Counted from the stretch's first letter, positions 1 through 6,293 are shown. The stretch: DNA of 7,657 nt from Cyclobacteriaceae bacterium (GCA_009885605.1 VFKK01000059.1:1-7657), one strand, 5' to 3'. Translations and numbers: made by a program. The notes: generated by a model from the letters alone, not told the origin.

Positions 1-90
1 CCTCATAACCATGACAACTGCAAATAACATAGCGAAAACTATTCAGAACTCTACTTTAGTAGTTTCTGTTAAAAGCGCTTTGTCATTTTT

Positions 91-120
91 TACTCCGATA
101 AGGAGGTATAGTTTTTTTTT
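91..120 (+). terminator. Terminator-like hairpin with T9 tract in the leader
   Basis: TACTCC (91-96) can pair with GGAGGTA (102-108) if one G is bulged, around a GATAA loop. Nine T's follow at 112-120 after a 3-base spacer. This resembles a weak intrinsic terminator, either for a gene ending left of the window or for early termination in the leader of the arginine operon. The AAGGAGGT at 100-107 looks like a perfect Shine-Dalgarno sequence, but no start codon lies at a suitable distance, so it is better explained as the 3' arm of this hairpin. The stem is short and imperfect, so confidence is low. Confidence 0.3.
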
Positions 121-145
121 CAGGGTTTAACCCTCTGACTATACC
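105..145. repeat. Nested inverted repeats in the operon leader
   Basis: GGTATAG (105-111) is perfectly complementary to CTATACC (139-145). Between the arms lies a second symmetric site, AGGGTT-T-AACCCT (122-134). The outer left arm overlaps the 3' arm of the terminator-like hairpin at 91-108, so the two folds exclude each other. The right arm is transcribed after the T tract, so this pairing could not prevent termination there by simple co-transcriptional competition. The 13-base inner site could equally be an operator for a dimeric regulator. The function is unknown. Confidence 0.4.
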
Positions 146-146
146 C

Positions 147-165
147 GTTTTCCTACGCGGAAAAC
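147..165. repeat. Perfect 7-bp inverted repeat (hairpin) upstream of the first gene
   Basis: GTTTTCC (147-153) and GGAAAAC (159-165) are exact reverse complements around the 5-base loop TACGC. It sits about 70 bases before the preferred ATG of the first gene. It could be an RNA hairpin in the leader or a protein-binding site. There is no T tract after it, so it does not look like a terminator. Confidence 0.45.
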
Positions 166-235
166 TCCCTTGGCTAAATCCTTCATCTATTTATCAAATG
201 CCCAATATTTTGGGAACAAGTTCATGCAAGCAAAC

Positions 236-919
236 ATGGAAAATATTTCATTTCAGATCCTGGTGGCAGATGCCTCTCATAAATCTTATGCGGAGCAAAT
301 CACAGAGGAAATGGCGAATTCTGCTAAAGCCAGAGGAACTGGTATTGCAAAAAGAAGCCCAGCCTACATCGTGACCAAAATGGAAGAAGGTAAGGCAGTC
401 ATTGCTTTGACTTCTGATGGCAAATGGGCAGGCTTTTGCTACATTGAAGCTTGGGGACATGGAAACTATGTGGCCAATTCAGGTCTTATTGTTGCGCCGG
501 ACTACCGTAAATATGGGCTTGCCCGAATGATCAAGCGTGAAATCTTCAAGCTAAGCAGAAAGAAATATCCAGAGTCAAAAATCTTTGGCTTGACAACAGG
601 TGCTGCTGTCATGAAAATTAATTCGGAATTGGGTTATATCCCGGTTGCGTATTCAGACTTGACCGATGATAACGAATTTTGGAAAGGGTGCCAAAGCTGC
701 GTGAATTATGAGATTTTGATGAGTAAAAATCGTCAGAATTGTCTTTGCACAGCTATGCTATATGATCCTCAGGCAAAAAAGAATCATACCGAAGATCTTG
801 CGCTCAGGCAGGATTTCAAGAAAGAACTCAAGCTATTCGATCGCTGGGTAAGGCTCAAAAAATATGTTATGCTTAAACTTTCCAAATCAAAGGATTCGGT
901 CATGAGCATTTTTCTCTAA
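236..919 (+). CDS. GNAT-family N-acyltransferase, candidate first enzyme of arginine synthesis
   Basis: This is a 227-residue GNAT acyltransferase, expected to be cytoplasmic and to use an acyl-CoA. The CoA-binding motif is visible at residues 83-98 (IVAPDYRKYGLARMI, with the R-x-x-G-x-A core). An RGTGIAKRSP segment lies upstream and FGLTTGAAVMKINSELGY downstream. A four-cysteine set, CQSC (152-155) and CLC (169-171), could bind a metal. It heads the operon, which has no recognised argA or argJ, so it probably acylates glutamate (acetyl- or succinylglutamate synthase); this is inferred from context. The frame is open back to a TTG at 170 and has another ATG at 224. ATG 236 is chosen because the residues before it look unlike a GNAT N-terminus. 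The last 40 or so residues are basic and have no assigned role. The family call is strong; the substrate is unproven. Confidence 0.85.
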   Translation: MENISFQILVADASHKSYAEQITEEMANSAKARGTGIAKRSPAYIVTKMEEGKAVIALTSDGKWAGFCYIEAWGHGNYVANSGLIVAPDYRKYGLARMIKREIFKLSRKKYPESKIFGLTTGAAVMKINSELGYIPVAYSDLTDDNEFWKGCQSCVNYEILMSKNRQNCLCTAMLYDPQAKKNHTEDLALRQDFKKELKLFDRWVRLKKYVMLKLSKSKDSVMSIFL

Positions 920-957
920 TCATTCTATTCCCACGGGATCTCAAACCAATTAAACTT

Positions 958-1023
958 ATGAAATCGAGCATGATGCAAATCGACACAAACCGGAGCCATG
1001 CGAAATTCCATATGACCTCTTAA
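958..1023 (+). other. Possible 21-codon leader ORF before argG
   Basis: An ATG-started frame runs from 958 to a TAA at 1021-1023, which is 16 bases before the argG start. The peptide begins MKSSMMQ, contains DTNRSH and ends AKFHMTS. The other intergenic copy can encode TNRS and, 12 bases later in the same frame, ARFHLTS, also stopping 16 bases before its gene. Over the shared end, two of the four base differences are silent and two are conservative (K/R, M/L). That pattern suggests coding, but the sample is too small to prove it. It is not arginine-rich, unlike a classical arginine attenuator peptide. No homologue is recognised. Confidence 0.35.
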
Positions 1024-1039
1024 AGACAATTATAAACAG
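958..1039 (+). repeat. Intergenic element, copy A (before argG)
   Basis: This element occupies the gap between the GNAT gene and argG and is related to the sequence before argE. The first 13 bases match 12 of 13 with 6202-6214 (ATGAAATCG, then A or T, then GCA). Its last 42 bases (998-1039) align without gaps to 6252-6293 at 34 positions. The middle is shorter than in the other copy and shares ACAAAC followed by a similar AG-rich triplet pair. The end arms could form only a weak, interrupted stem here (ATG/CAT, AAT/ATT and GCA/TGC). It may be a regulatory leader or a dispersed genomic repeat. Bases 920-957 before it hold nothing recognisable. Confidence 0.6.
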
Positions 1040-2233
1040 ATGAAAAAAGTCGTTTTAGCTTACAGTGGTGGCTTAGATACCACCTTTTGCGCTCTTCACC
1101 TGACCAAAGATCTGGGCTATGAAGTTCATGCTGTAATCGTAAATACAGGAGGTTTTTCTAAGGAAGAGCTTACCGCCATCGAGAACAGAGCAAAAACTCT
1201 CGGAGTATCTTCCTTCACTATTTTAGAGGTTTTGGATACTTATTACGAAGAAGTGATTAAATACCTGGTTTTTGGCAATGTCCTGAAAAATCAAACTTAT
1301 CCCCTTTCGGTATCCGCAGAGCGTATTCTGCAGGCAAAATCTCTTGCTGAATACGCTAAATCAATTGGTGCAAAAGCTGTAGCTCACGGTTCCACCGGCG
1401 CCGGAAATGATCAGGTTCGGTTTGATATGATATTCCAAACGATCGTTCCGGATATCGAGATCATCACTCCTATTCGGGATCTTAAGATTTCCCGTCAGGA
1501 AGAAATAGAATACCTGAAAAAGCATGGCGTTTCGATGAACTTTGAAAAAGCAGCTTATTCTATCAATAAAGGAATATGGGGAACTTCTGTAGGAGGAAAA
1601 GAAACCTTGACTTCCTCAGAATACCTTCCTGAATCTGCATGGCCCACTCAGGTGACCGAGACTGAGCCTAAAGAGGTAAAATTGACTTTTGTTCAAGGAG
1701 AATTGAAGGGCGTGAACGGTGAGGATTTTTCGAATCCGATTGATGCTATATTGAAAGTTCAGGCTTTGGCAGGCCCCTATGGAATCGGCCGTGATATCCA
1801 CGTTGGTGACACCATCATCGGGATCAAAGGGCGGGTAGGATTTGAAGCTGCAGCACCTTTGATCATCATCAAAGGTCACCAGTTATTGGAAAAACACACA
1901 TTGACTAAATGGCAGCTATTCTGGAAAAACCAGATGGCGGAATTTTACGGGAACCACCTTCACGAAGGACACTACCTGGATCCTGTGATGAGAAATATGG
2001 AGGCTTTCCTCAGCAGTACTCAAACGTTTGTAACTGGTGATGTTCGAGTTCTTCTACAGCCATATCGCTTCACCTTACTTGGAATTATGTCAGATCATGA
2101 TCTGATGTCTGCCAAGTTTGGTAGTTATGGAGAGATGAACAAAGGATACACAGGTGAAGATGTGAAAGGATTTACCCGCATTTTGGGTAATCAGACCGCT
2201 ATTTTCCACAAGGTCAACAGCGAAAATGACTAA
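1040..2233 (+). CDS. argG: Argininosuccinate synthase
   Basis: ArgG joins citrulline and aspartate at the cost of ATP (to AMP and PPi) to form argininosuccinate, the penultimate step to arginine. At 397 residues it has the normal family length. The ATP-pyrophosphatase P-loop AYSGGLDTT lies at residues 7-15. The signature AHGSTGAGNDQVRFD lies at 115-129, and YSINKGIWGTSVGGKET at 173-189 is in the substrate-binding region. Most ArgG proteins have TGKGND where this one has TGAGND, so the lysine is absent. The start ATG follows an A/T-rich stretch with no Shine-Dalgarno sequence. The 3' end overlaps argC by 8 bases in another frame, which suggests translational coupling. An intergenic repeat element precedes it. 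Confidence 0.97.
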   Translation: MKKVVLAYSGGLDTTFCALHLTKDLGYEVHAVIVNTGGFSKEELTAIENRAKTLGVSSFTILEVLDTYYEEVIKYLVFGNVLKNQTYPLSVSAERILQAKSLAEYAKSIGAKAVAHGSTGAGNDQVRFDMIFQTIVPDIEIITPIRDLKISRQEEIEYLKKHGVSMNFEKAAYSINKGIWGTSVGGKETLTSSEYLPESAWPTQVTETEPKEVKLTFVQGELKGVNGEDFSNPIDAILKVQALAGPYGIGRDIHVGDTIIGIKGRVGFEAAAPLIIIKGHQLLEKHTLTKWQLFWKNQMAEFYGNHLHEGHYLDPVMRNMEAFLSSTQTFVTGDVRVLLQPYRFTLLGIMSDHDLMSAKFGSYGEMNKGYTGEDVKGFTRILGNQTAIFHKVNSEND

Positions 2234-3194
2234 GATCAGAACAGCAGTCATAGGAGCTGCGGGCTATACAGGAGGAGAATTACTTCGGATTCTTGTTCAC
2301 CATCCTCATTGTGAATTGGTCTGCGTGCATAGCAATAGCCAAAAAGGTAAAAAAGTGAGTGACGTTCATCCTGATTTGATTGGAGATTGCGAGCTGATTT
2401 TTACCGATCACGTTCCAAAGGAAGAAATTGATGCAATTTTCATTGGATTGCCACATGGTGAAACCAAAGGTTTCCTGGAATCTCACCCCTTCCCTGCCGA
2501 TACGGTTATTATTGACCTTTCGACAGATTTCCGAGACGAGTCAAATGGCTTCATTTACGGCCTGCCTGAAGTGAATGCTACAAAAATCAAAACTGCCAAA
2601 AGAATTGCAAATCCAGGCTGCTTTGCAACGGGCATCCAACTGGCGTTGGCTCCTGCTATCGCAAAAGGTTGGGTGAAAGATGCTGTTCATATTTCCGGTA
2701 TTACCGGGAGTACTGGTGCAGGAAAAAAACTTGCTGAAACATCACATTTCAGCTACCGAACGGGTAATATGTCGGTTTACAAACTTTTCACACATCAGCA
2801 TCTGAAGGAAATCAAGCAGACTTTCAGGCAAATTAATAACGACTTCAATTCAGATCTGCTCTTCGTCCCTTATCGTGGTAATTTCTCGCGAGGAATTTGG
2901 GTGACGGCTTACTTCCCTTTTGAAGGAACTCAGGCTGAAGCTGTTGAAGTCTATAAAAACTTCTATAAGAATGCAGCGTTTACCCATGTTTCGGATCAGG
3001 ATATAGATATGAAACAGGCAGTAAATACCAATAAATGCATCCTGAATCTTCAAAAGGAAGGCAATCAATTGGTGATTTATTCCGCAATTGACAACCTTAT
3101 TAAAGGAGCTTCAGGACAGGCAGTTCAGAATTTCAACCTTGCTTTTGGCCTGGATGAAAAATCTGGATTAAACTTGAAAAGCATCGCTTTTTAA
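2226..3194 (+). CDS. argC: N-acyl-gamma-glutamyl-phosphate reductase
   Basis: ArgC reduces N-acylglutamyl phosphate with NADPH to N-acylglutamate semialdehyde, the third step of the pathway. It has 322 residues, fitting the shorter type 1 ArgC form. The N-terminal dinucleotide-binding loop is GAAGYTGGELLRIL (10-23). The catalytic cysteine is Cys132 in ANPGCFATGIQLA. ISGITGSTGAGKK (156-168) and the histidine-bearing THQHLKEI (189-196) follow. The usual HRHxPEI appears here as HQHLKEI, losing the proline. The start ATG lies inside the last codons of argG (ATGACTAA). The acyl group is given by family habit as acetyl, but the operon suggests it may be succinyl. A 74-base gap separates it from argD. 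Confidence 0.96.
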   Translation: MTKIRTAVIGAAGYTGGELLRILVHHPHCELVCVHSNSQKGKKVSDVHPDLIGDCELIFTDHVPKEEIDAIFIGLPHGETKGFLESHPFPADTVIIDLSTDFRDESNGFIYGLPEVNATKIKTAKRIANPGCFATGIQLALAPAIAKGWVKDAVHISGITGSTGAGKKLAETSHFSYRTGNMSVYKLFTHQHLKEIKQTFRQINNDFNSDLLFVPYRGNFSRGIWVTAYFPFEGTQAEAVEVYKNFYKNAAFTHVSDQDIDMKQAVNTNKCILNLQKEGNQLVIYSAIDNLIKGASGQAVQNFNLAFGLDEKSGLNLKSIAF

Positions 3195-3220
3195 GACTTT
3201 AGAGCAAGATTTTAGACATA

Positions 3221-3251
3221 GAAGTTTCGTAATAAAGCTCTTTCGGACTTC
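3221..3251 (+). other. Possible hairpin in the argC-argD gap
   Basis: In the 74-base gap (3195-3268), GAAGT (3221-3225) pairs with ACTTC (3247-3251). CG (3228-3229) pairs with CG (3244-3245) after a small internal loop, and AAAG/CTTT (3234-3237/3240-3243) is symmetric at the tip. TTCGTAA also occurs twice (3226-3232 and 3249-3255). No T tract follows, so it is not a standard terminator. It could be an mRNA processing or stability hairpin, or chance. No good Bacteroidetes-type promoter box (TAnnTTTG) was found in the gap. Confidence 0.3.
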
Positions 3252-3268
3252 GTAACTCATCATTAAAA

Positions 3269-4414
3269 ATGAAATTATTTGACGTTTATCCATTAATTCC
3301 TGTAACCCCACTTCGTGCTGAAGGCGCCAAATTATGGGATGATCAGGGTAAGGAGTATTTAGATTTGTATGGAGGACATGCAGTGATATCCATCGGTCAT
3401 ACGCATCCGCATTTTGTGAAGCGGATCAAAGACCAATTGGATCAAATCGCTTTTTACTCAAATTCCATTCATATCCCGATTCAAGGGCAGTTTGCCGAAA
3501 AGCTCGGGGAAATTTCAGGCTATACGGATTACCAACTCTTCCTATGTAATTCCGGAGCTGAAGCGAACGAGAATGCAATGAAAATGGCTTCTTTTGAAAC
3601 AGGAAAATCTGGTTTTATTTCGTTTAAAGGAGCATTTCACGGTAGGACCTCGGGTGCAGTTGCTTTGACTGATAACCCAAAAATCATTGCTCCATGTAAT
3701 GAAAGAAATGATTTTCATATTCTGTCATGGGGAGATTTGAAAGCGACCGAAGAGGTTTTGAAAAACCACGATATAGCCGGAATCATCATCGAAGGAATTC
3801 AGGGAGTTGGAGGAATCCAGGTACCATCGGAAGACTTCCTGTATGGTTTGTCTCAGCTTGCAAAAGAGTATAAAGTTAAACTCATCCTTGACGAGGTACA
3901 GTCTGGCTATGGTCGCACCGGTAAGTTTTTCGCCCATCAATGGGTAAAAGGAGTCAAGCCGGATTTGATCAGTATGGCAAAAGGAATGGGCAATGGTTTC
4001 CCGATTGGAGGGATCCTAATTTCACCAGACTTCAAGGCGAGTTATGGAATCCTTGGCACCACTTTCGGTGGTAATCATCTTGCCTGTGCTGCGGGAATGG
4101 CAGTTTTAGAAGTAATCGAAGCGGAAAACCTGATGCAAAACGCTGAAGAAATGGGTGAGAAATTAATGGATGAACTGAAGGGTATTTCCGGCATCATCGA
4201 TGTAAGAGGAAAAGGCCTGATGATCGGAATTGATCTTGATCGGGATGCAGGACCTGTAAGAAATGAACTCGTCAAAAAGTATCATATTTTCACGGGAAGC
4301 GCAGCCGGCAAGCAAACGATTCGCCTGTTGCCACCATTAAATATCGACTGGAATCAGCTAAATTCGTTCGTAGTAAGTGTAAAAGAAATCCTTAGCCAAC
4401 CTCCTGCTGCTTAA
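3269..4414 (+). CDS. argD: N-acylornithine aminotransferase (PLP, class III)
   Basis: ArgD transfers an amino group from glutamate to N-acylglutamate semialdehyde, giving N-acylornithine. It is a 381-residue class III (ornithine-type) PLP aminotransferase, cytoplasmic and normally dimeric. Visible landmarks are NSGAEANE (94-101), which binds the cofactor phosphate; FHGRTSGA (123-130), whose Arg is expected to hold the substrate carboxylate; EGIQGVGGI (175-183); LDEVQSGYGRTG (207-218), with the PLP-ring Asp208; the Schiff-base Lys238 in SMAKGMGNG; and TTFGGNHLACAA (264-275). Family relatives include succinylornithine and ornithine aminotransferases. The operon position makes the biosynthetic role clear, while the choice between acetyl and succinyl cannot be read from this protein. 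argF' starts 3 bases after its stop. Confidence 0.94.
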   Translation: MKLFDVYPLIPVTPLRAEGAKLWDDQGKEYLDLYGGHAVISIGHTHPHFVKRIKDQLDQIAFYSNSIHIPIQGQFAEKLGEISGYTDYQLFLCNSGAEANENAMKMASFETGKSGFISFKGAFHGRTSGAVALTDNPKIIAPCNERNDFHILSWGDLKATEEVLKNHDIAGIIIEGIQGVGGIQVPSEDFLYGLSQLAKEYKVKLILDEVQSGYGRTGKFFAHQWVKGVKPDLISMAKGMGNGFPIGGILISPDFKASYGILGTTFGGNHLACAAGMAVLEVIEAENLMQNAEEMGEKLMDELKGISGIIDVRGKGLMIGIDLDRDAGPVRNELVKKYHIFTGSAAGKQTIRLLPPLNIDWNQLNSFVVSVKEILSQPPAA

Positions 4415-4417
4415 GCT

Positions 4418-5383
4418 ATGATCATAAATTCAATACTCCGGCATTTCACGAAATTTGAAAGTCAAACGCTGGGTCAGCAATTAATTGATCAGGCTTTGAC
4501 TTACAAATCAGATCCCAGATTGGATATAGCCAAGGGGGTTGGAAAGCGAATCGGGTGCATTTTCTTAAACCCTTCCCTCCGCACAAGAGTGAGCACTCAA
4601 ATTGCAGCTCAGAATCTTGGAATGGAGCCAATCGTCCTGAATATGGACAAAGAAGGCTGGGCATTGGAGATGAAAGAAGGAGCAATCATGAATAAAGGTA
4701 CTGTCGAACATATCAAGGATGCAGCGGCGGTTTTGGGTTCATATTTTGATATTTTGGCGATCAGAGCATTTCCGACTTTGACCAATCGGGATGAAGATGT
4801 CAATGATTTTGTTTTCGGACAGTTTATAAAATACTGCGGAATACCCGTAATCAGCCTTGAATCTGCCATCCGCCACCCTCTTCAAAGTTTGGCAGATCAG
4901 ATAACAATTCAGGAAAATTGGAAAGGTAAATCCAAACCTAAAGTGGTTTTATCCTGGGGACCACACATCAAAGCCATCCCTCACGCTGTGGCAAATAGCT
5001 TTTCAGAATGGACTCTTGGAATGGGTCATGACTTGACCATCACACATCCTGAAGGATATGAACTAGATCAGGAATTTACCAAAGGCGCTTCTATAGAATA
5101 TAATCAAAGTAAAGCATTGGAAAATGCTGATTTTGTGTACGTTAAGAACTGGTCATCTTTCAATGATTATGGCAAAATCCTTAGCACTGATCACTCCTGG
5201 ATGCTGACTGAAAAGCATCTGAAGCATGCCAAAAATGCCCAAGTGATGCATTGCCTTCCTGTTCGCAGAAACCTCGAACTTTCAGATCAAATCCTGGATG
5301 GAAAGCGTTCTTTGGTGCAAAAGCAAGCAATCAACCGAATATATGCAGCTCAAGCGGTGATCAGCCACATCCTTGATGCCTGA
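4418..5383 (+). CDS. argF': N-acylornithine carbamoyltransferase, likely N-succinyl type
   Basis: This enzyme carbamoylates N-acylornithine directly to N-acylcitrulline, replacing ordinary ornithine carbamoyltransferase (ArgF). The length is 321 residues. The carbamoyl-phosphate site is FLNPSLRTR (49-57). DKEGWALEMKEG (77-88) carries the conserved tryptophan loop. RHPLQSLAD (152-160) and the catalytic MHCLPVRRN (277-285) follow. The GTVEH segment (94-98) aligns with TEEH of Xanthomonas acetylornithine transcarbamylase and KPEH of Bacteroides fragilis succinylornithine transcarbamylase. The residue known to set specificity (Glu92 versus Pro90) is Val96 here. Published mutagenesis, recalled from the literature, reported that Glu92 to Val, Pro or Ser switches the Xanthomonas enzyme to succinylornithine. 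Succinyl specificity is therefore favoured, by inference. It lies 3 bases after argD and 18 before argB. Confidence 0.92.
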   Translation: MIINSILRHFTKFESQTLGQQLIDQALTYKSDPRLDIAKGVGKRIGCIFLNPSLRTRVSTQIAAQNLGMEPIVLNMDKEGWALEMKEGAIMNKGTVEHIKDAAAVLGSYFDILAIRAFPTLTNRDEDVNDFVFGQFIKYCGIPVISLESAIRHPLQSLADQITIQENWKGKSKPKVVLSWGPHIKAIPHAVANSFSEWTLGMGHDLTITHPEGYELDQEFTKGASIEYNQSKALENADFVYVKNWSSFNDYGKILSTDHSWMLTEKHLKHAKNAQVMHCLPVRRNLELSDQILDGKRSLVQKQAINRIYAAQAVISHILDA

Positions 5384-5401
5384 GAAAAATCTCCCAAACC
5401 T

Positions 5402-6202
5402 ATGAAAATCAGTATCATCAAAATCGGTGGAAATGTTATTGACTTCCCGGAGAAGTTGGATGAGTTTCTGACTCTTTTTTCAAAATTCCCCGGGTTCAAA
5501 ATTCTGGTTCATGGCGGGGGGATAATGGCTTCACGATTTGGTGAGTCGCTGGGTGTAATGCCTGAAATGGTTGACGGACGAAGAATCACAGATAAAGACA
5601 CGCTTGACATCGTCACAATGGTCTATGCGGGTTTGATCAACAAAAATATAGTAGCCAAACTCCAGGCTCTCAAAGTGAATGCAATCGGGATGTGCGGTGC
5701 GGACGGAAACCTGATCAGATCAATCAAAAGACCTGTAAAAGGGATTGATTACGGGTATGTAGGAGATGTGCAGGAAGTCAATACTTCACTCGCTTCACAA
5801 TTTTTAGAAGGTGGTTTAATTCCGGTTGTGAACGCGATAACGCATGATCGCAAAGGTCAGCTTCTCAACACCAACGCAGACACGATAGCTTCAGCTTTGG
5901 CCACAAGTCTCGCCAAAGATCATCAGGTCTATTTGTATTTCTGCTTCAATAAAAAAGGGGTTTTGATTGATGAGAAAAATGAAAATTCTATAATTCCACT
6001 TATCAACGAGGATATCTACAAAGAACTCAAAAAAGAAAATGTGATACATTCAGGGATGATCCCCAAGTTGGACAATGCATTTGAAGCACTTCAAAAAGGG
6101 GTAAATTATGTCTGGATTGGGAAAGTGGAGAATCTTCTTTTGGCAGCCAAAGGAAAGCTTTCCGGAACTACGATTGAGAGACAACGCTACGATCTATACT
6201 GA
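5402..6202 (+). CDS. argB: N-acylglutamate kinase (amino-acid kinase family)
   Basis: ArgB phosphorylates the gamma-carboxyl of N-acylglutamate with ATP, the second pathway step. It has 266 residues, close to the E. coli enzyme, and lacks the N-terminal helix usual in arginine-inhibited hexameric kinases. Lys7 (IIKIGGN) and Lys222 (SGMIPKLDNA) match the two phosphate-stabilising lysines, and Asp160 in NTNAD matches the catalytic-site aspartate. VHGGG (36-40) is the glycine loop. The acylglutamate-binding Arg is Arg61 in DGRRITD (58-64); E. coli has NGLRVT there, so Arg60 is an added positive charge beside the acyl site. The usual SDVxG before the C-terminal part is FNKKG, with Asn183 for Asp. 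The stop codon overlaps the first base of the downstream intergenic element. Confidence 0.94.
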   Translation: MKISIIKIGGNVIDFPEKLDEFLTLFSKFPGFKILVHGGGIMASRFGESLGVMPEMVDGRRITDKDTLDIVTMVYAGLINKNIVAKLQALKVNAIGMCGADGNLIRSIKRPVKGIDYGYVGDVQEVNTSLASQFLEGGLIPVVNAITHDRKGQLLNTNADTIASALATSLAKDHQVYLYFCFNKKGVLIDEKNENSIIPLINEDIYKELKKENVIHSGMIPKLDNAFEALQKGVNYVWIGKVENLLLAAKGKLSGTTIERQRYDLY

Positions 6203-6293
6203 TGAAATCGTGCAGGAACCTAAGGGACAAACAGAAGTATGAATTTAAGCTATGCGAGATTTCATCTGACATCTTAAATAAAATTATAACGAG
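6201..6293 (+). repeat. Intergenic element, copy B (before argE), with long inverted repeat
   Basis: This element fills the argB-argE gap and is the second copy of the sequence at 958-1039. Its ends form a strong stem: GATGAAATC (6201-6209) pairs perfectly with GATTTCATC (6258-6266). The stem continues after one G-A mismatch and one T-G wobble with GCA/TGC (6212-6214/6253-6255). The last 42 bases match copy A at 34 positions without gaps. Compared with copy A it carries an extra 12 bases (6239-6250) after the ACAAAC region. The 5' arm begins inside the argB stop codon, so the element fits the gap exactly. The function is unknown; an RNA structure, a REP-like repeat or a decayed leader are all possible. 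Confidence 0.6.
6239..6277 (+). other. Possible 12-codon leader ORF before argE
   Basis: ATG at 6239 opens the peptide MNLSYARFHLTS, ending with TAA at 6275-6277, 16 bases before the argE start. This is exactly the spacing of the AKFHMTS peptide before argG. Upstream in the same frame, bases 6227-6238 read TNRS, as in the other copy, but a TAA at 6221-6223 closes the frame. The full copy-A peptide is therefore not encoded here. A different frame starting at ATG 6202 encodes 31 codons and ends across the argE ATG. Whether any of these is translated is unknown. Confidence 0.25.

Noticed and set aside
4..12. Possible divergent gene start (two CAT triplets, ATG on the - strand) at the left edge
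   Set aside because: Only a few codons would lie in the window, and no promoter or coding signal can be judged.
52..59. TACTTTAG resembling the Bacteroidetes -7 promoter box TAnnTTTG
   Set aside because: One mismatch and no convincing TTG box at the proper distance upstream; too weak to call in A/T-rich DNA.
100..107. Perfect Shine-Dalgarno sequence AAGGAGGT
   Set aside because: No start codon lies at 5-12 bases; it is better explained as the arm of a terminator-like hairpin.
2..130. A 42-codon open stretch on the + strand, with an ATG at 11 and TAA at 128-130
   Set aside because: It matches nothing recognisable, runs through the T9 tract and the inverted repeats, and is short enough to be open by chance. 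It could be the tail of a gene entering from the left, but nothing supports that.
1616..1879. Open - strand frames inside argG and the other arginine genes (60-90 codons)
   Set aside because: They lie entirely inside well-supported genes, show no protein-like motifs and are best explained as shadows.
4418..5383. Ordinary ornithine carbamoyltransferase (ArgF) or aspartate carbamoyltransferase
   Set aside because: The SLRTR, GWALE, TVEH and HCLPVRRN pattern matches the acetyl/succinylornithine transcarbamylase group, and the operon has the late deacylase that this route needs.
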